Positions 1 to 8,441 of a stretch of DNA of 64,000 bases are shown here, piece after piece. The notes under the pieces are model-generated. The model made no database searches and had not been told where the DNA came from. It saw nothing but the letters and a program-made list of their open reading frames with translations. Source of the stretch: Intestinicryptomonas porci (GTDB taxonomy: Bacteria; Verrucomicrobiota; Verrucomicrobiia; Opitutales; Intestinicryptomonadaceae); contig NZ_JALBUT010000001.1 in assembly GCF_033971905.1 (NCBI RefSeq), positions 186,001-250,000 on the forward strand. Reading direction: 5' to 3'. Position numbers and translations under genes: made by a program. Within the stretch, counting starts at the first letter, position 1. Each line of letters opens with the position of its first letter.

Positions 1-85
1 CGCAATCGGAGGAAATGGAAAATATGCCGATGCTTCAGACATAAATAATTGGGATTTCAGCCTCGTAAATTATGATGTCAGATAA
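1..85 (+). CDS. C-terminal end of an unidentified protein cut by the window edge
   Basis: Reading in the second frame from base 2, an open frame runs to a TAA at 83-85 and gives about 27 plausible residues ending WDFSLVNYDVR. The next gene starts inside it, at base 72, an overlap typical of co-transcribed genes in this polysaccharide cluster. The fragment is too short to assign a family. The other two frames are less protein-like or stop early, so I take this as the real tail of an upstream gene. Confidence 0.55.
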   Translation, partial: AIGGNGKYADASDINNWDFSLVNYDVR

Positions 86-932
86 TTTAAACGTTTTGAC
101 TTTCGACATTGAAGAGTGGTTTCATCTTCTCGACTATGATGATACCCGCACGGAAGACAAATGGAGCAACTATGAAGTGCGCATTCATAAAAATGTTGAT
201 AGAATACTTGATATTTTGGAAGAATCAGGCGCAAAGGCGTCGTTTTTCATCATAGGCTGGATTGCCAAAAAGTATCCTGAGATAGTTAAAAAAATCTCCG
301 AGAAATATCATGTCGGCACGCACACGATGAATCATCAGCTTGTTTGGCAGCAATCCAAGTCTGAATTTGAAAAAGACGTTGAATTTGGCATAAAAATTTT
401 GGAAGACATTGCGGGAAAGCCCGTGAATGCTTTTCGCGCGCCCGGGTTTTCAATTAGGAATTCCGAAGCCTGGGCTTTTGATGTTCTGCAAAAATACGGC
501 ATAAAATACGATTGCTCCGTTTTCCCGTCAAAGCATGCGCATGGCGGCATGCCCGTGGAAGGGGTAGATAGGCCTTTTATCGTCAAAACGGAAAATGGAG
601 AGATCAAAGAGTTCCCGGTTTCTGTAAAAAATGTTTTGGGGAAACGTTTAATTTTTTCAGGCGGCGGATATTTCAGGCTTTGCCCGTATTTCCTTGTTAG
701 AAAGTGGGCAAGGCAGTCTGCTTACAACATGTCTTACATACATCCGCGCGACTTGGACGCAGGGCAACCCGTTTTAAAAGGATTAAGTCCCGTAAGGCGT
801 TTTAAAAGCTATTGCGGTTTGTCAACGGCTGAAAGCAAGCTGCGCGCATTTGTGAAAGATTTTAACTTTACAGACATTCCGACTGCCGATGCAAAAATAA
901 ATTGGGCGTCCGCTTCTAAAATTTCTTTTTAA
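72..932 (+). CDS. Polysaccharide deacetylase, XrtA/PEP-CTERM exopolysaccharide type
   Basis: A 286-residue carbohydrate esterase of the NodB fold, predicted to remove acetyl groups from N-acetyl sugars of a surface polysaccharide. The first motif is TFDIEEWF at residues 10-17, with Asp12 as the likely catalytic base. A zinc-type His pair follows at H84 and H88 in GTHTMNH, and FRAPG is at 121-125. GGGYFR (197-202) and YIHPRDLDAGQP (from 222) are typical of the deacetylase subtype found with XrtA/PEP-CTERM polysaccharide loci. Two ATG codons stand at 72 and 75, so the exact start is uncertain. The stop overlaps the next start as TAATG, suggesting translational coupling to the glycosyltransferase. 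No exosortase gene lies in this window. Confidence 0.85.
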   Translation: MMSDNLNVLTFDIEEWFHLLDYDDTRTEDKWSNYEVRIHKNVDRILDILEESGAKASFFIIGWIAKKYPEIVKKISEKYHVGTHTMNHQLVWQQSKSEFEKDVEFGIKILEDIAGKPVNAFRAPGFSIRNSEAWAFDVLQKYGIKYDCSVFPSKHAHGGMPVEGVDRPFIVKTENGEIKEFPVSVKNVLGKRLIFSGGGYFRLCPYFLVRKWARQSAYNMSYIHPRDLDAGQPVLKGLSPVRRFKSYCGLSTAESKLRAFVKDFNFTDIPTADAKINWASASKISF

Positions 933-1708
933 TGCTTATGAAAATTTCTATTGTAACTGCCACTTTCAACAGCGCAAAAACTTTGCGCGACAATATTAAA
1001 AGCGTACTTTCGCAGACGCATCAAGATTTTGAGCATATCATTGTTGACGGTCTTTCCTCCGACGAGACAATGCAGATAGTAAAAGAGTGCGAGCCAATGT
1101 ACAATGGCAGGCTAAGGTATGTCAGTGAAAAAGACACGGGAATTTATAATGCAATGAACAAGGGCATTAAAATGGCGACGGGAGACGCCGTGGGGCTTTT
1201 GAATTCCGATGATGTTTTTGGCGATTCTATGGCGTTAAAGGCAATTTCTGATGCTTTTGAAGAATCCAATGCCGATTGCGTATTTGGAAAGTTGTATATT
1301 GTGGATCAGATTGACACTTCAAAAGTCCTTAGAATCAGCAATTCAGGGCCGTACAAAGATGGTGCGTTTTTCAGGGGTTGGCATCCTGCCCATCCCACTT
1401 TTTATGTAAAAACAAATTGTTATAGAAATCTCGGCTACTACAATGAAGAGTTAAAGATTGCCGCTGACTTTGAGCTTATGTTGCGCTTCATAGAAAAGGA
1501 AAAGATTTCCACAAAATTCATCGACAAGGTTTTGACATTGCAAAGAGCGGGAGGGGTAAGCACAAAATTTTCAGGGCATATCAAAAGCAATTTGGAAATT
1601 ATTCGTGCGTTTAAAATGAATGGAATGTCTATTCCCTTGACTTGTCTGCCGCGGAAAGTCATTCCGAAAGTTTTAAATGTATTGAAGTTAAAGTTGGGCA
1701 TAAAATAG
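932..1708 (+). CDS. Family 2 glycosyltransferase
   Basis: A 258-residue GT-A fold transferase, likely adding one sugar from a nucleotide donor during surface polysaccharide assembly in the cytoplasm. Visible motifs are the N-terminal strand ISIVTATFN (5-13), VDG at 38-40, KDTGIYNAMNKGI at about 67-79, and the metal-binding NSDD at 91-94. This pattern resembles the WcaA/SpsA-type enzymes of colanic acid and related clusters. The ATG at 932 overlaps the stop of the deacetylase gene; a second ATG at 938 gives the more usual MKISIV start. Donor and acceptor cannot be read from the sequence. Confidence 0.85.
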   Translation: MLMKISIVTATFNSAKTLRDNIKSVLSQTHQDFEHIIVDGLSSDETMQIVKECEPMYNGRLRYVSEKDTGIYNAMNKGIKMATGDAVGLLNSDDVFGDSMALKAISDAFEESNADCVFGKLYIVDQIDTSKVLRISNSGPYKDGAFFRGWHPAHPTFYVKTNCYRNLGYYNEELKIAADFELMLRFIEKEKISTKFIDKVLTLQRAGGVSTKFSGHIKSNLEIIRAFKMNGMSIPLTCLPRKVIPKVLNVLKLKLGIK

Positions 1709-1770
1709 TTTTGAAATTTAAATAATTTTATTGTCTAAAAAATTTATAAAAAATAAAACTTTTCCCAAAT

Positions 1771-2883
1771 ATGCCTGATAACTCCAAAAGAATATTGCTT
1801 GTTTCCCCGTCTATTTCAGACCACCTTACGGATAAAATCGAAAAGGGGCTAAAAAGCGGCAGAAATGTTGCCGAAGTTTTGGTTGCAGGCGTTTCGCGAA
1901 AGGAATTGCCCGTATCTGAAAACAGGACCCTGTTGGGGAGCGTGGTTTCAGCTTCGTATTTTTCTCGTCTTGCGCTTTATCCCAAGATGTTTTTCAAAAT
2001 CCGAAATATGATGAAAAATTGCGATGCGGTTTTTTCTTGGAGCGTTGACACTGCGTTTATCTCTTTTTTGGCGGCTAAATCTTTGCGCGGAAAGAAATTT
2101 ATTTACGGATATAGCGATGTGCACCCTGTCGCTACAAGAAAAAGGGGAATTTTCCCTAAAATTGTGCGTTTCATCGAAAAAACGATTGCGAAAAATTCCG
2201 ATATGGTTGTTTTCACAAGTCCGCTTTTCCGCACGGAATACTTTGGCAAAATGCTTGGGCTTGACGTAAAAAAATACGCTGTGATTGAAAACAAAATACA
2301 CCGCGGTTATGCTGATTTCATTTTGAAAAATTACACTCCGAAGCCTGTACCAAGCGGAGATTTTGTATTCGGGTATTTCGGCGTGCTCATTTATATGGAC
2401 GCTTTTTCTTTTATAAAGCAGGCGGCAAAATCGGGGATAAAAACTCTTGTAAGGGGGCTTATTGGAAGAGAGGGCAAGGAGGCGGAACTTGTATCATGCG
2501 TCACGAATTTGGTGTACGGCGGTAAATACAAAAACCCCGACGACATTCCGTCAATGTTTTCCCAAATCGACATTTCTTGGATGATACATTCGTTTGCGCC
2601 CGAAACAAATTTCGAGTGGCAGATGACTAACCGTTTTTACGAAGCTTTGATGATGGGTGTTCCCGTTGTCGTCCAGAAGGGAACTGCGCACGAAGATTTT
2701 GTCTTGCGGCATGATATCGGGATTAGCATCGATATTTACTCTCCTGAAAAATCCATTGAAAAACTGAAAAAAATCACGGTGCAGGACTTGGAAAGATGGC
2801 GTGATAATTTGAAAAATCTCGACAAGTCCCACTATCTTTTAGGAGACGGCGAATACGCCGATATGTTGGACAAGGTATGGTAA
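1771..2883 (+). CDS. Glycosyltransferase, GT-B fold (family 1/4-like)
   Basis: A 370-residue protein with two Rossmann-like halves. The N-terminal half begins KRILLVSPSISDH. The C-terminal half carries FYEALMMGVPVVV, the acidic-plus-Gly-Val-Pro donor-site motif of GT-B glycosyltransferases. No signal peptide or membrane segment is evident, so it should act on the cytoplasmic face on a lipid-linked sugar. It follows the GT2 gene after a 62-base AT-rich gap and ends 3 bases from the converging hypothetical gene at 2887. It is probably the last gene of the + strand polysaccharide unit. Substrate unknown. Confidence 0.75.
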   Translation: MPDNSKRILLVSPSISDHLTDKIEKGLKSGRNVAEVLVAGVSRKELPVSENRTLLGSVVSASYFSRLALYPKMFFKIRNMMKNCDAVFSWSVDTAFISFLAAKSLRGKKFIYGYSDVHPVATRKRGIFPKIVRFIEKTIAKNSDMVVFTSPLFRTEYFGKMLGLDVKKYAVIENKIHRGYADFILKNYTPKPVPSGDFVFGYFGVLIYMDAFSFIKQAAKSGIKTLVRGLIGREGKEAELVSCVTNLVYGGKYKNPDDIPSMFSQIDISWMIHSFAPETNFEWQMTNRFYEALMMGVPVVVQKGTAHEDFVLRHDIGISIDIYSPEKSIEKLKKITVQDLERWRDNLKNLDKSHYLLGDGEYADMLDKVW

Positions 2884-2886
2884 TTT

Positions 2887-4026
2887 TTATTTTTCCGAAA
2901 TTAGCGCGCGGAAAAACTTTTCGACAAATTCGCTTTCGGGGGGCATTTGAACTGCGATTGAATTTAAAATGCGCAGTTTTTGATGTTTGTTTTCTGACAA
3001 TCCTGCAAGTTTTAGCGCAAGGTCAATGTCATTTGTATCCGTGAAAAATATGGCGGCATTTTTTAAGTAGCCGAGCTTTGAGCCTTGCATAAGTTTCAGT
3101 GTTTCGGGCGAAATGCAGATATTCTTATAGGCATTAACTAAATCTTCTTTTTCGCATATAAAAGCTATGTCAGCTACAAGGGGCAGGTTGAAATATTTGT
3201 AATCTCCGGTTATTCCGTTGTATTCGGAATTTGTGAGGGCATATGTCATTTGTTTGCCCATTTCAATGGGAGGTTTGGGATTTCCCCGAAACATTTCAAG
3301 CCGTACTTCCACCGCTCTGAACGACCAGTCATAACGGTTATTTTTCCAACTGTATTCTCTAAATTTTTTATCTCTTAAAAATTTAAAAAGCGCGGTGTAG
3401 TAATGAGGGTTTCTTTGGCAATGCTTTAATGATTCGAAAAAATCTTTGGGACGCTTTGCGTCGAGGGCGAGTTTTGAAATTTCAATGCAGGTCAATGTCA
3501 AGTCTTCCGATTTTGGCAGCTCTTTTAGAATTTTGAAGGCATCATTTGCGTATGTTGAGGCATCTTTTGGTTTTGACTTCAACGACATGTTGTAAAGTGC
3601 CACTGCTTTTAAAAACGGGTTTTTTAAAGAATTTATTTGGCTTTCATATTTTATTTTCAAAAGACCCGCGGCAAAATCAGGCTCGTTTGAAATATCGAAA
3701 ATCAGTCTTCTTGCATTGTATTCTTCAAAGTCGAAATTCTTGCCGCAGGTTTTTATGAAGTCGGCTGCGGATTTTTCCCCTTCATTTTGCAATTTATAAA
3801 GCGCGATGTGCGCGTTTGCCTTGTTTAAAAACGGCTTAAATTTGACTTCGCTTGAAATTTTTTCAGCCAAATCAAGACATCCCGCATCTGCTGCTTTTGT
3901 CGCGAATTTTGCCGCCACATAATCCCAGTTTATTTTATGCTCCAAAAACGGGAAAAGCCCGAATGCCGCCGCAAGCGCAAGCGCGAAAACAGCAAAGATA
4001 ATTGAAGCGATTTTTTTAGGCTTCAT
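2887..4026 (-). CDS. Membrane-anchored helical repeat protein, function unknown
   Basis: A 379-residue protein with one hydrophobic segment at about 8-30 and a long helical remainder. Patterns such as AVALYNMSLKSKPKDASTYA and IEISKLALDAKRPKDFFESL resemble TPR-like repeats, so it may be a periplasm-facing scaffold. It is the last gene of the − strand operon that starts with the FkbH-like gene, and its start overlaps the O-antigen ligase-like gene by 11 bases. That position suggests a role in polymer export or ligation, but no family was recognised. The overlap and shared strand are the main evidence that it is a real gene. Confidence 0.7.
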   Translation of the reverse strand: MKPKKIASIIFAVFALALAAAFGLFPFLEHKINWDYVAAKFATKAADAGCLDLAEKISSEVKFKPFLNKANAHIALYKLQNEGEKSAADFIKTCGKNFDFEEYNARRLIFDISNEPDFAAGLLKIKYESQINSLKNPFLKAVALYNMSLKSKPKDASTYANDAFKILKELPKSEDLTLTCIEISKLALDAKRPKDFFESLKHCQRNPHYYTALFKFLRDKKFREYSWKNNRYDWSFRAVEVRLEMFRGNPKPPIEMGKQMTYALTNSEYNGITGDYKYFNLPLVADIAFICEKEDLVNAYKNICISPETLKLMQGSKLGYLKNAAIFFTDTNDIDLALKLAGLSENKHQKLRILNSIAVQMPPESEFVEKFFRALISEK

Positions 4027-5362
4027 CTTTTGCCTCCTTTAAAATGCTTGCTGAAAGCGTCATTATAAGCGCGTAAAAAACCATTGTTGAGGGTATTTGC
4101 AAAAATATGTCAAACATCGAATGAAAAGTGGAGACGATAAGCCCCATAAGGCATATAATGTTTGCCGTCTGCAAAATTTTGCGCCTTGCAAAAAGCCTTT
4201 TTGCCCATAAGAAAAACACTGCAAATATTGCGGCAATTCCCGCAATGCCGTATTCGCAGGCGTAGTTTAAAATCGAATTGTGGGCGGAATTTAAGAATAG
4301 ATTTCCGAATGTTTTTTTCATTTCCACTTTTGACGCCGAATAGCCGAAAGAATCCGCCCCGCTTCCGAAAATCGGAGCTTTCAAAAATACGTCTTTTGCG
4401 ACATATGCAAGTTCGGCGCGCCCGATTACGGAAGCCTTTTTTGTCGGGCTTAAACTTTCATAACTGCTTTTTGCCACATTGAAGGTGGGGAAGGCGGATA
4501 TGATAATTATGGCAAAAATCGCGGAAAGCGTTTTTGCATTTCCTATTCTCTTTTTTAGAAAAACAAAGATTGCAAACAAAATCAGCAGTGCGGAAAAAAT
4601 CAAAACCGACATTTTGCTTCCCACGCTTGTAGAAATAAAGATTGCGGCAGTTTGCGGAATTGCGGGGAAAATCCATAAGAATGAGATCATCTTTTTCTTA
4701 AAGCTTTTTGCTGTGTCAAAATCTAAGCAAAAAGAGGCGGCTGTTGCGCAAAGCCCCAGAAATATTGCGGCGCACGTTGCGTTTGAATAGTAGTAAGGCC
4801 CGTAAAATTGAGAGTCAGTCGAAAAGAAAAAATATACGGCTTGCGCGTTTAGAATTTTTTGCGCGATTGTAAAAATCGACATTGCGGCAATGTTAAGCGC
4901 GAAAAATTTTAGCAGGAATTTGCAAAATTTTGCGTTTTTTGAGTGAAAAAACAATGCACTTGCAAAAAAGTAGGCGGTAAGCAACTCCGCGACTGCCTTT
5001 GCGCTGCCGTAAACTTCCGCGTCAGCCTTAATTCCGCTCGGAATCCATTTTATATATTCGATACTTCTTGCGTGCAAATATCCGTCGGCGTCGTATGCGA
5101 TGGTGTGGGGATTTAAAACTTGAATTATTCCAAGCAAAACCAAAATTCCCCCGCCAAGCAGAAACGGATTTTTTGCTATGTCGGAAAGTTTTGAATTTTC
5201 TTTGAAGCCCCAATTTAAAATCGAGAAAACAAAGGCGAGCGCGGAAATACCAAGCATCACAGAACCCGCCAAGGGACGCGTTCCCGATGTTGACCAGACC
5301 GCAAAAAACACTGCGGACAAAATTGAAATTTGCGCAAATCTCTGTATTGAAAATTTATTCAA
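4016..5362 (-). CDS. O-antigen ligase/polymerase-like membrane protein (Wzy_C type)
   Basis: A 448-residue protein with about a dozen hydrophobic segments, from AQISILSAVFFAVW at the N terminus to FYALIMTLSASIL at the end. The larger extracytoplasmic loop contains GSGADSFGYSA and then NSAHNSILNYACEYGIAGI. Its His-Asn pattern followed by a membrane segment is the signature of the O-antigen ligase/Wzy polymerase superfamily. It should join or transfer polysaccharide units at the periplasmic face of the inner membrane. It overlaps the acyl carrier protein gene by 8 bases and the TPR-like gene by 11, so it sits in a tight operon. Ligase and polymerase cannot be separated from sequence alone. Confidence 0.8.
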   Translation of the reverse strand: MNKFSIQRFAQISILSAVFFAVWSTSGTRPLAGSVMLGISALAFVFSILNWGFKENSKLSDIAKNPFLLGGGILVLLGIIQVLNPHTIAYDADGYLHARSIEYIKWIPSGIKADAEVYGSAKAVAELLTAYFFASALFFHSKNAKFCKFLLKFFALNIAAMSIFTIAQKILNAQAVYFFFSTDSQFYGPYYYSNATCAAIFLGLCATAASFCLDFDTAKSFKKKMISFLWIFPAIPQTAAIFISTSVGSKMSVLIFSALLILFAIFVFLKKRIGNAKTLSAIFAIIIISAFPTFNVAKSSYESLSPTKKASVIGRAELAYVAKDVFLKAPIFGSGADSFGYSASKVEMKKTFGNLFLNSAHNSILNYACEYGIAGIAAIFAVFFLWAKRLFARRKILQTANIICLMGLIVSTFHSMFDIFLQIPSTMVFYALIMTLSASILKEAKDEA

Positions 5363-5597
5363 CTTTTTTGGATACCGAATTTACAATGTCGCCGACATTT
5401 TTCCATTCGAATATTTCTTCTGATTTAAACTTTATGCCGAAAGATTTTTCAAGAGAGAGTATAATTTGCACAAGCGCGAAAGAATCCCAGCCTTCGACTG
5501 TTTCAGGGCTTGATTCTTTTGTGATGGCGATATTTTCGTCATCTAATATTTCAGCAAATACGGTTTGTATTTTAGATAAAATTTCTGTTTCTGTCAT
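5355..5597 (-). CDS. Acyl carrier protein, pathway-dedicated
   Basis: An 80-residue acidic helical protein with the phosphopantetheine attachment motif GWDSFALV. Ser39 is the predicted attachment site, and Phe replaces the usual Leu of DSL. It would carry an acyl or glyceryl group as a thioester in the cytoplasm. It lies between a VOC protein with an FkbH-like HAD enzyme upstream and the O-antigen ligase-like gene downstream, which it overlaps by 8 bases. Known FkbH enzymes load glyceryl from 1,3-bisphosphoglycerate onto such a carrier, so this is its likely partner. It is unlikely to be the housekeeping fatty-acid AcpP, which normally sits beside fab genes. Confidence 0.85.
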   Translation of the reverse strand: MTETEILSKIQTVFAEILDDENIAITKESSPETVEGWDSFALVQIILSLEKSFGIKFKSEEIFEWKNVGDIVNSVSKKVE

Positions 5598-5611
5598 GAT
5601 TTATTATGTTG

Positions 5612-6031
5612 TTAAATTGAAAGAATGTCGCCTTGTTTTTCTTCGACGAGCTCAACCAAGCATCTTTCGGCGTTCATTGCCCATGCTATTTTTCTGCCGT
5701 TAAAGGCAGTTGCAGGGACGGGCTCGCAAATAATGAAGAACCCGTTTTCGCGCAAGTTTGCAAGGTCGGCTGAAATGTCGGAAGTTTGGAAGCAAAGATG
5801 ATGCTGTTTTGCGCCGTTTTTAACAAATTTTGAAAGGGGACTGCTTTCTGAGTTGCCTTGCACAAGCTCTATGTAGGAATTTGTCCCGTCGATTTTAAAA
5901 AACTGCACGATTGCCCGCTGGACTTTATCTTCTATTTTTTCTGATATGGCTTTATAGCCGAGCGGCTTGCAATAGCTATTTGCAGTCGCATCGATATCGG
6001 AAGTCGCAATTCCTATGTGGTGCAGTTTCAT
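5612..6031 (-). CDS. VOC (glyoxalase/epimerase-fold) family protein
   Basis: A 139-residue metal-dependent vicinal oxygen chelate fold protein. It opens MKLHHIGIATSDIDAT, with the usual first metal His in HHIG. It contains HHLCFQTSDI near residue 80 and ends with a glutamate in AERCLVELVEE, the arrangement of methylmalonyl-CoA epimerase relatives. It overlaps the FkbH-like gene by 4 bases (ATGA) and precedes the carrier protein by 14 bases. A reaction on the carrier-bound acyl or glyceryl group is plausible, but the substrate is unknown. Confidence 0.75.
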   Translation of the reverse strand: MKLHHIGIATSDIDATANSYCKPLGYKAISEKIEDKVQRAIVQFFKIDGTNSYIELVQGNSESSPLSKFVKNGAKQHHLCFQTSDISADLANLRENGFFIICEPVPATAFNGRKIAWAMNAERCLVELVEEKQGDILSI

Positions 6032-7749
6032 TCTTTTTCTATGAAAGTTTTAAATGTTTTGGCTTTATCCGCGTCTAAGATATAGCTCTTTTTGCCATCA
6101 GTTGAGTTTGTAAGATTAAAACCGAGTTCTTCGTAGAAATTTTCCGTTATTTTATTTTTTGCGGTGGGGATATATTCTGCGGAAATTTTCTTGAAGCCCG
6201 CTTGTTTTGCAAATTCCAAAATTTGGTTGAAGGAGAAAAATTCAAGCCCCCTTTGGAATGCGCGGCACGACATTGCCCATGTATCGATAAAAATTTCGCT
6301 TTCTGAAATTTTCTTCAATATTATGACGGCGACAATTCCGCTTGAGCCGATGTTGTCGGTTAAAGATATTGCGAATGTCTTGAAGCCGTCGTCGCTTGCA
6401 AAATTTAAGACGTCGTTTAGGCTGTGGCGTATGGTGCGCAAATTAAACTGGTTTGTGCGCGAGAGCAACTGCGCAACTCTCGGAGAATTGAAATTGTTGA
6501 AGTTTTCAACTTTACCGCGCATTTCAAGGCTTTTTAAGAAGTCGTCTTGGCTGTCGAAATTGGTGCGCATTTCCTTGCGCAGGCTTTCGTTTTTGTAAAA
6601 CAACGCGCGCTCTGCGTCTGCTTCCGAAAAGTTTGCGGTTTCAAAAATATTTTGGCTTGCCAAAAAGTCTAAATATAAAGCGGGGTCGGGAGGCAGTTCG
6701 GGAACGCATACCATGGGCAAATCATTGCGCACTTGCGCGCGTTCAGACGGGGAATCGTCCAAAAAGACGATGCTGTCTAATCCTATGTTAAGCTCTTTTG
6801 CTATATCTGCAATGTTTTGGCTTTTGGGCTTCCAATTCGCGTAAAATGCCGAAAAATCTTCAAGTTTAAGCTCCATCTCGGGATGGTTTAAAAACGGGGC
6901 TTTTGCGTTTTCGAGTTCATTTTTTGAGCATACTGCCAAAATTATGCCGCGCTCTTTGAGCTTTTTGCACCAAAGCTGAATGTTGGTAAAAACTTTACCG
7001 ATGCCAAGTCCGTGCCCGATTTGCAAATTTTCGACGCCGTCGTCTCCTACAATTCCGCCCCACAGTGTATTGTCGAGATCAAGCACGAGGCATTTTTTTG
7101 CAATGCCGATTGTAGCTTTTATTATCGCAAACACTCTTTCCGCGACATCGGGCAGGGCGTCAGGCGAAATATCGATTTCGGCATTCGCGTATAAAGACGG
7201 GCTGAAAGTCGAAACTATTTTTTGTTGGAGAAGGGCAATGTCGCAAACATAAAAATTCGGCGTTTCCTGCGCGAGTTTTGCAAGCGACAAATTCAGCTTG
7301 CGTACTTGGTTTATGAAAGACGCCTCTACCTTGTTCGCGTACGAGCCGAATATTCCGTCGTCAATTTCAAGATAGTTTAGGCAAATGATTTTTTGTTTCG
7401 GGAAATTTTCGCAGGCGGTTTTTAAAAATTTCACCCTTTCTTCCGCCAGATTTTTTTGCGAATTGAAGTCAAGGCGCAAATGCTTTTCAAGGAGTTTTCT
7501 CGACGACTGGTAAACAATTATAAAATCCGCTCCAAATTCATTCAATGCAGAGTTTTGAGATGAAAGCAAGTTTTCAACTTGGTTAAAGTCTGCCTCAAAC
7601 AATTCCAAATCAAAGCCGAATTTCACGGCAGTACCTTTTAATGCCGCCGCCATGAATTGGGTGGCTGTATCTCCAAGCAGGGCGGCTTTTAATTTTATGC
7701 CGCCGTTTACGGGCTTTTTGGAAAGCTTTTTTAATTCATTAAAAGTCAT
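6028..7749 (-). CDS. FkbH-like HAD-IIIC family enzyme (glyceryl-ACP loading type)
   Basis: A 573-residue three-part protein. Residues 1-210 look like the SGNH-like N-terminal region of FkbH proteins. The HAD core follows, with the nucleophile motif LVLDLDNTLWGG (DxDxT at 224-228) and FLDDSPSERAQVR near 329. The last 150 residues resemble a GNAT-like acyltransferase domain, including FDTWAMSCRAFQRGLE-type sequence. Characterised relatives dephosphorylate 1,3-bisphosphoglycerate and load glyceryl onto an acyl carrier protein, and a carrier gene lies two genes downstream. It is the first gene of the − strand operon. I infer that it supplies a glyceryl-derived substituent to the local polysaccharide. 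Confidence 0.85.
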   Translation of the reverse strand: MTFNELKKLSKKPVNGGIKLKAALLGDTATQFMAAALKGTAVKFGFDLELFEADFNQVENLLSSQNSALNEFGADFIIVYQSSRKLLEKHLRLDFNSQKNLAEERVKFLKTACENFPKQKIICLNYLEIDDGIFGSYANKVEASFINQVRKLNLSLAKLAQETPNFYVCDIALLQQKIVSTFSPSLYANAEIDISPDALPDVAERVFAIIKATIGIAKKCLVLDLDNTLWGGIVGDDGVENLQIGHGLGIGKVFTNIQLWCKKLKERGIILAVCSKNELENAKAPFLNHPEMELKLEDFSAFYANWKPKSQNIADIAKELNIGLDSIVFLDDSPSERAQVRNDLPMVCVPELPPDPALYLDFLASQNIFETANFSEADAERALFYKNESLRKEMRTNFDSQDDFLKSLEMRGKVENFNNFNSPRVAQLLSRTNQFNLRTIRHSLNDVLNFASDDGFKTFAISLTDNIGSSGIVAVIILKKISESEIFIDTWAMSCRAFQRGLEFFSFNQILEFAKQAGFKKISAEYIPTAKNKITENFYEELGFNLTNSTDGKKSYILDADKAKTFKTFIEKE

Positions 7750-7805
7750 AATTTTATTAAAAAAATCAATAAAAGACCTTATTAAACTGCATAGAAATTA
7801 CAATA

Positions 7806-8264
7806 TTAAAATCGAGCATTCTCTATTTTTAAGAGAGCCTCTTTTATTTGTGTTCCCGAAGCGTATCCGTAAAGTTTCCCGTTTGAGCCGACAACCCTGT
7901 GGCAGGGAATGATTATCGCGATTGGGTTTTTGTTGTTTGCCATTCCGACAGCCCGCACTGCTTTTGAGTTCCCGCACGCTATTGCGATGTCCTTGTATGT
8001 CGCCGTTTTGCCGTACGGAATTTTTAAGAGATTTTTCCACACGCTTTTTTGAAAGGGCGTGCCTTTCGGATTTATCGGCACGGTAAATTTTTGCCTTTTG
8101 CCGTCTAAATATTGGAAAAGCTCCTCAAAGGCTTTTTCAATGGTTTCGCTCTTTTGTACGGCGGGCGCGACAAAATCTTTCGGGCAGAAAGACAGCCTTG
8201 TGATGAAGCCGTTTTCTTCTTCTATTATGATTTTTCCCAAAATTGTGTCGCGTGCGGATTTCAT
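7806..8264 (-). CDS. ogt: Methylated-DNA--[protein]-cysteine S-methyltransferase
   Basis: A 152-residue DNA repair protein that removes O6-methyl groups from guanine by transfer to its own cysteine, in a suicide reaction. The acceptor motif PCHRV has Cys121. It is preceded by the helix-turn-helix region VWKNLLKIPYGKTATY and the Arg-finger region SKAVRAVGMANNKNP, and followed by GKLYGYASG. The length fits the Ogt class without an Ada regulatory domain. It stands alone between the polysaccharide operon and the divergent transporter gene. Confidence 0.93.
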   Translation of the reverse strand: MKSARDTILGKIIIEEENGFITRLSFCPKDFVAPAVQKSETIEKAFEELFQYLDGKRQKFTVPINPKGTPFQKSVWKNLLKIPYGKTATYKDIAIACGNSKAVRAVGMANNKNPIAIIIPCHRVVGSNGKLYGYASGTQIKEALLKIENARF

Positions 8265-8441
8265 ATGAATGTCAATTATTTATAAAATTGCAGAAATTCT
8301 TTGTTTTGTCCAAACTAAATTTTGCCGCCGCGCCCGTTTTATTCTTTTAATGCTAAAATTTTTGAAAAAATAGGCTTGCGCCAACTGCCTTTTGGGTACT
8401 TTATTTAAAACTTTTTTATAGAAAGTATTTTTGGCATAAAT

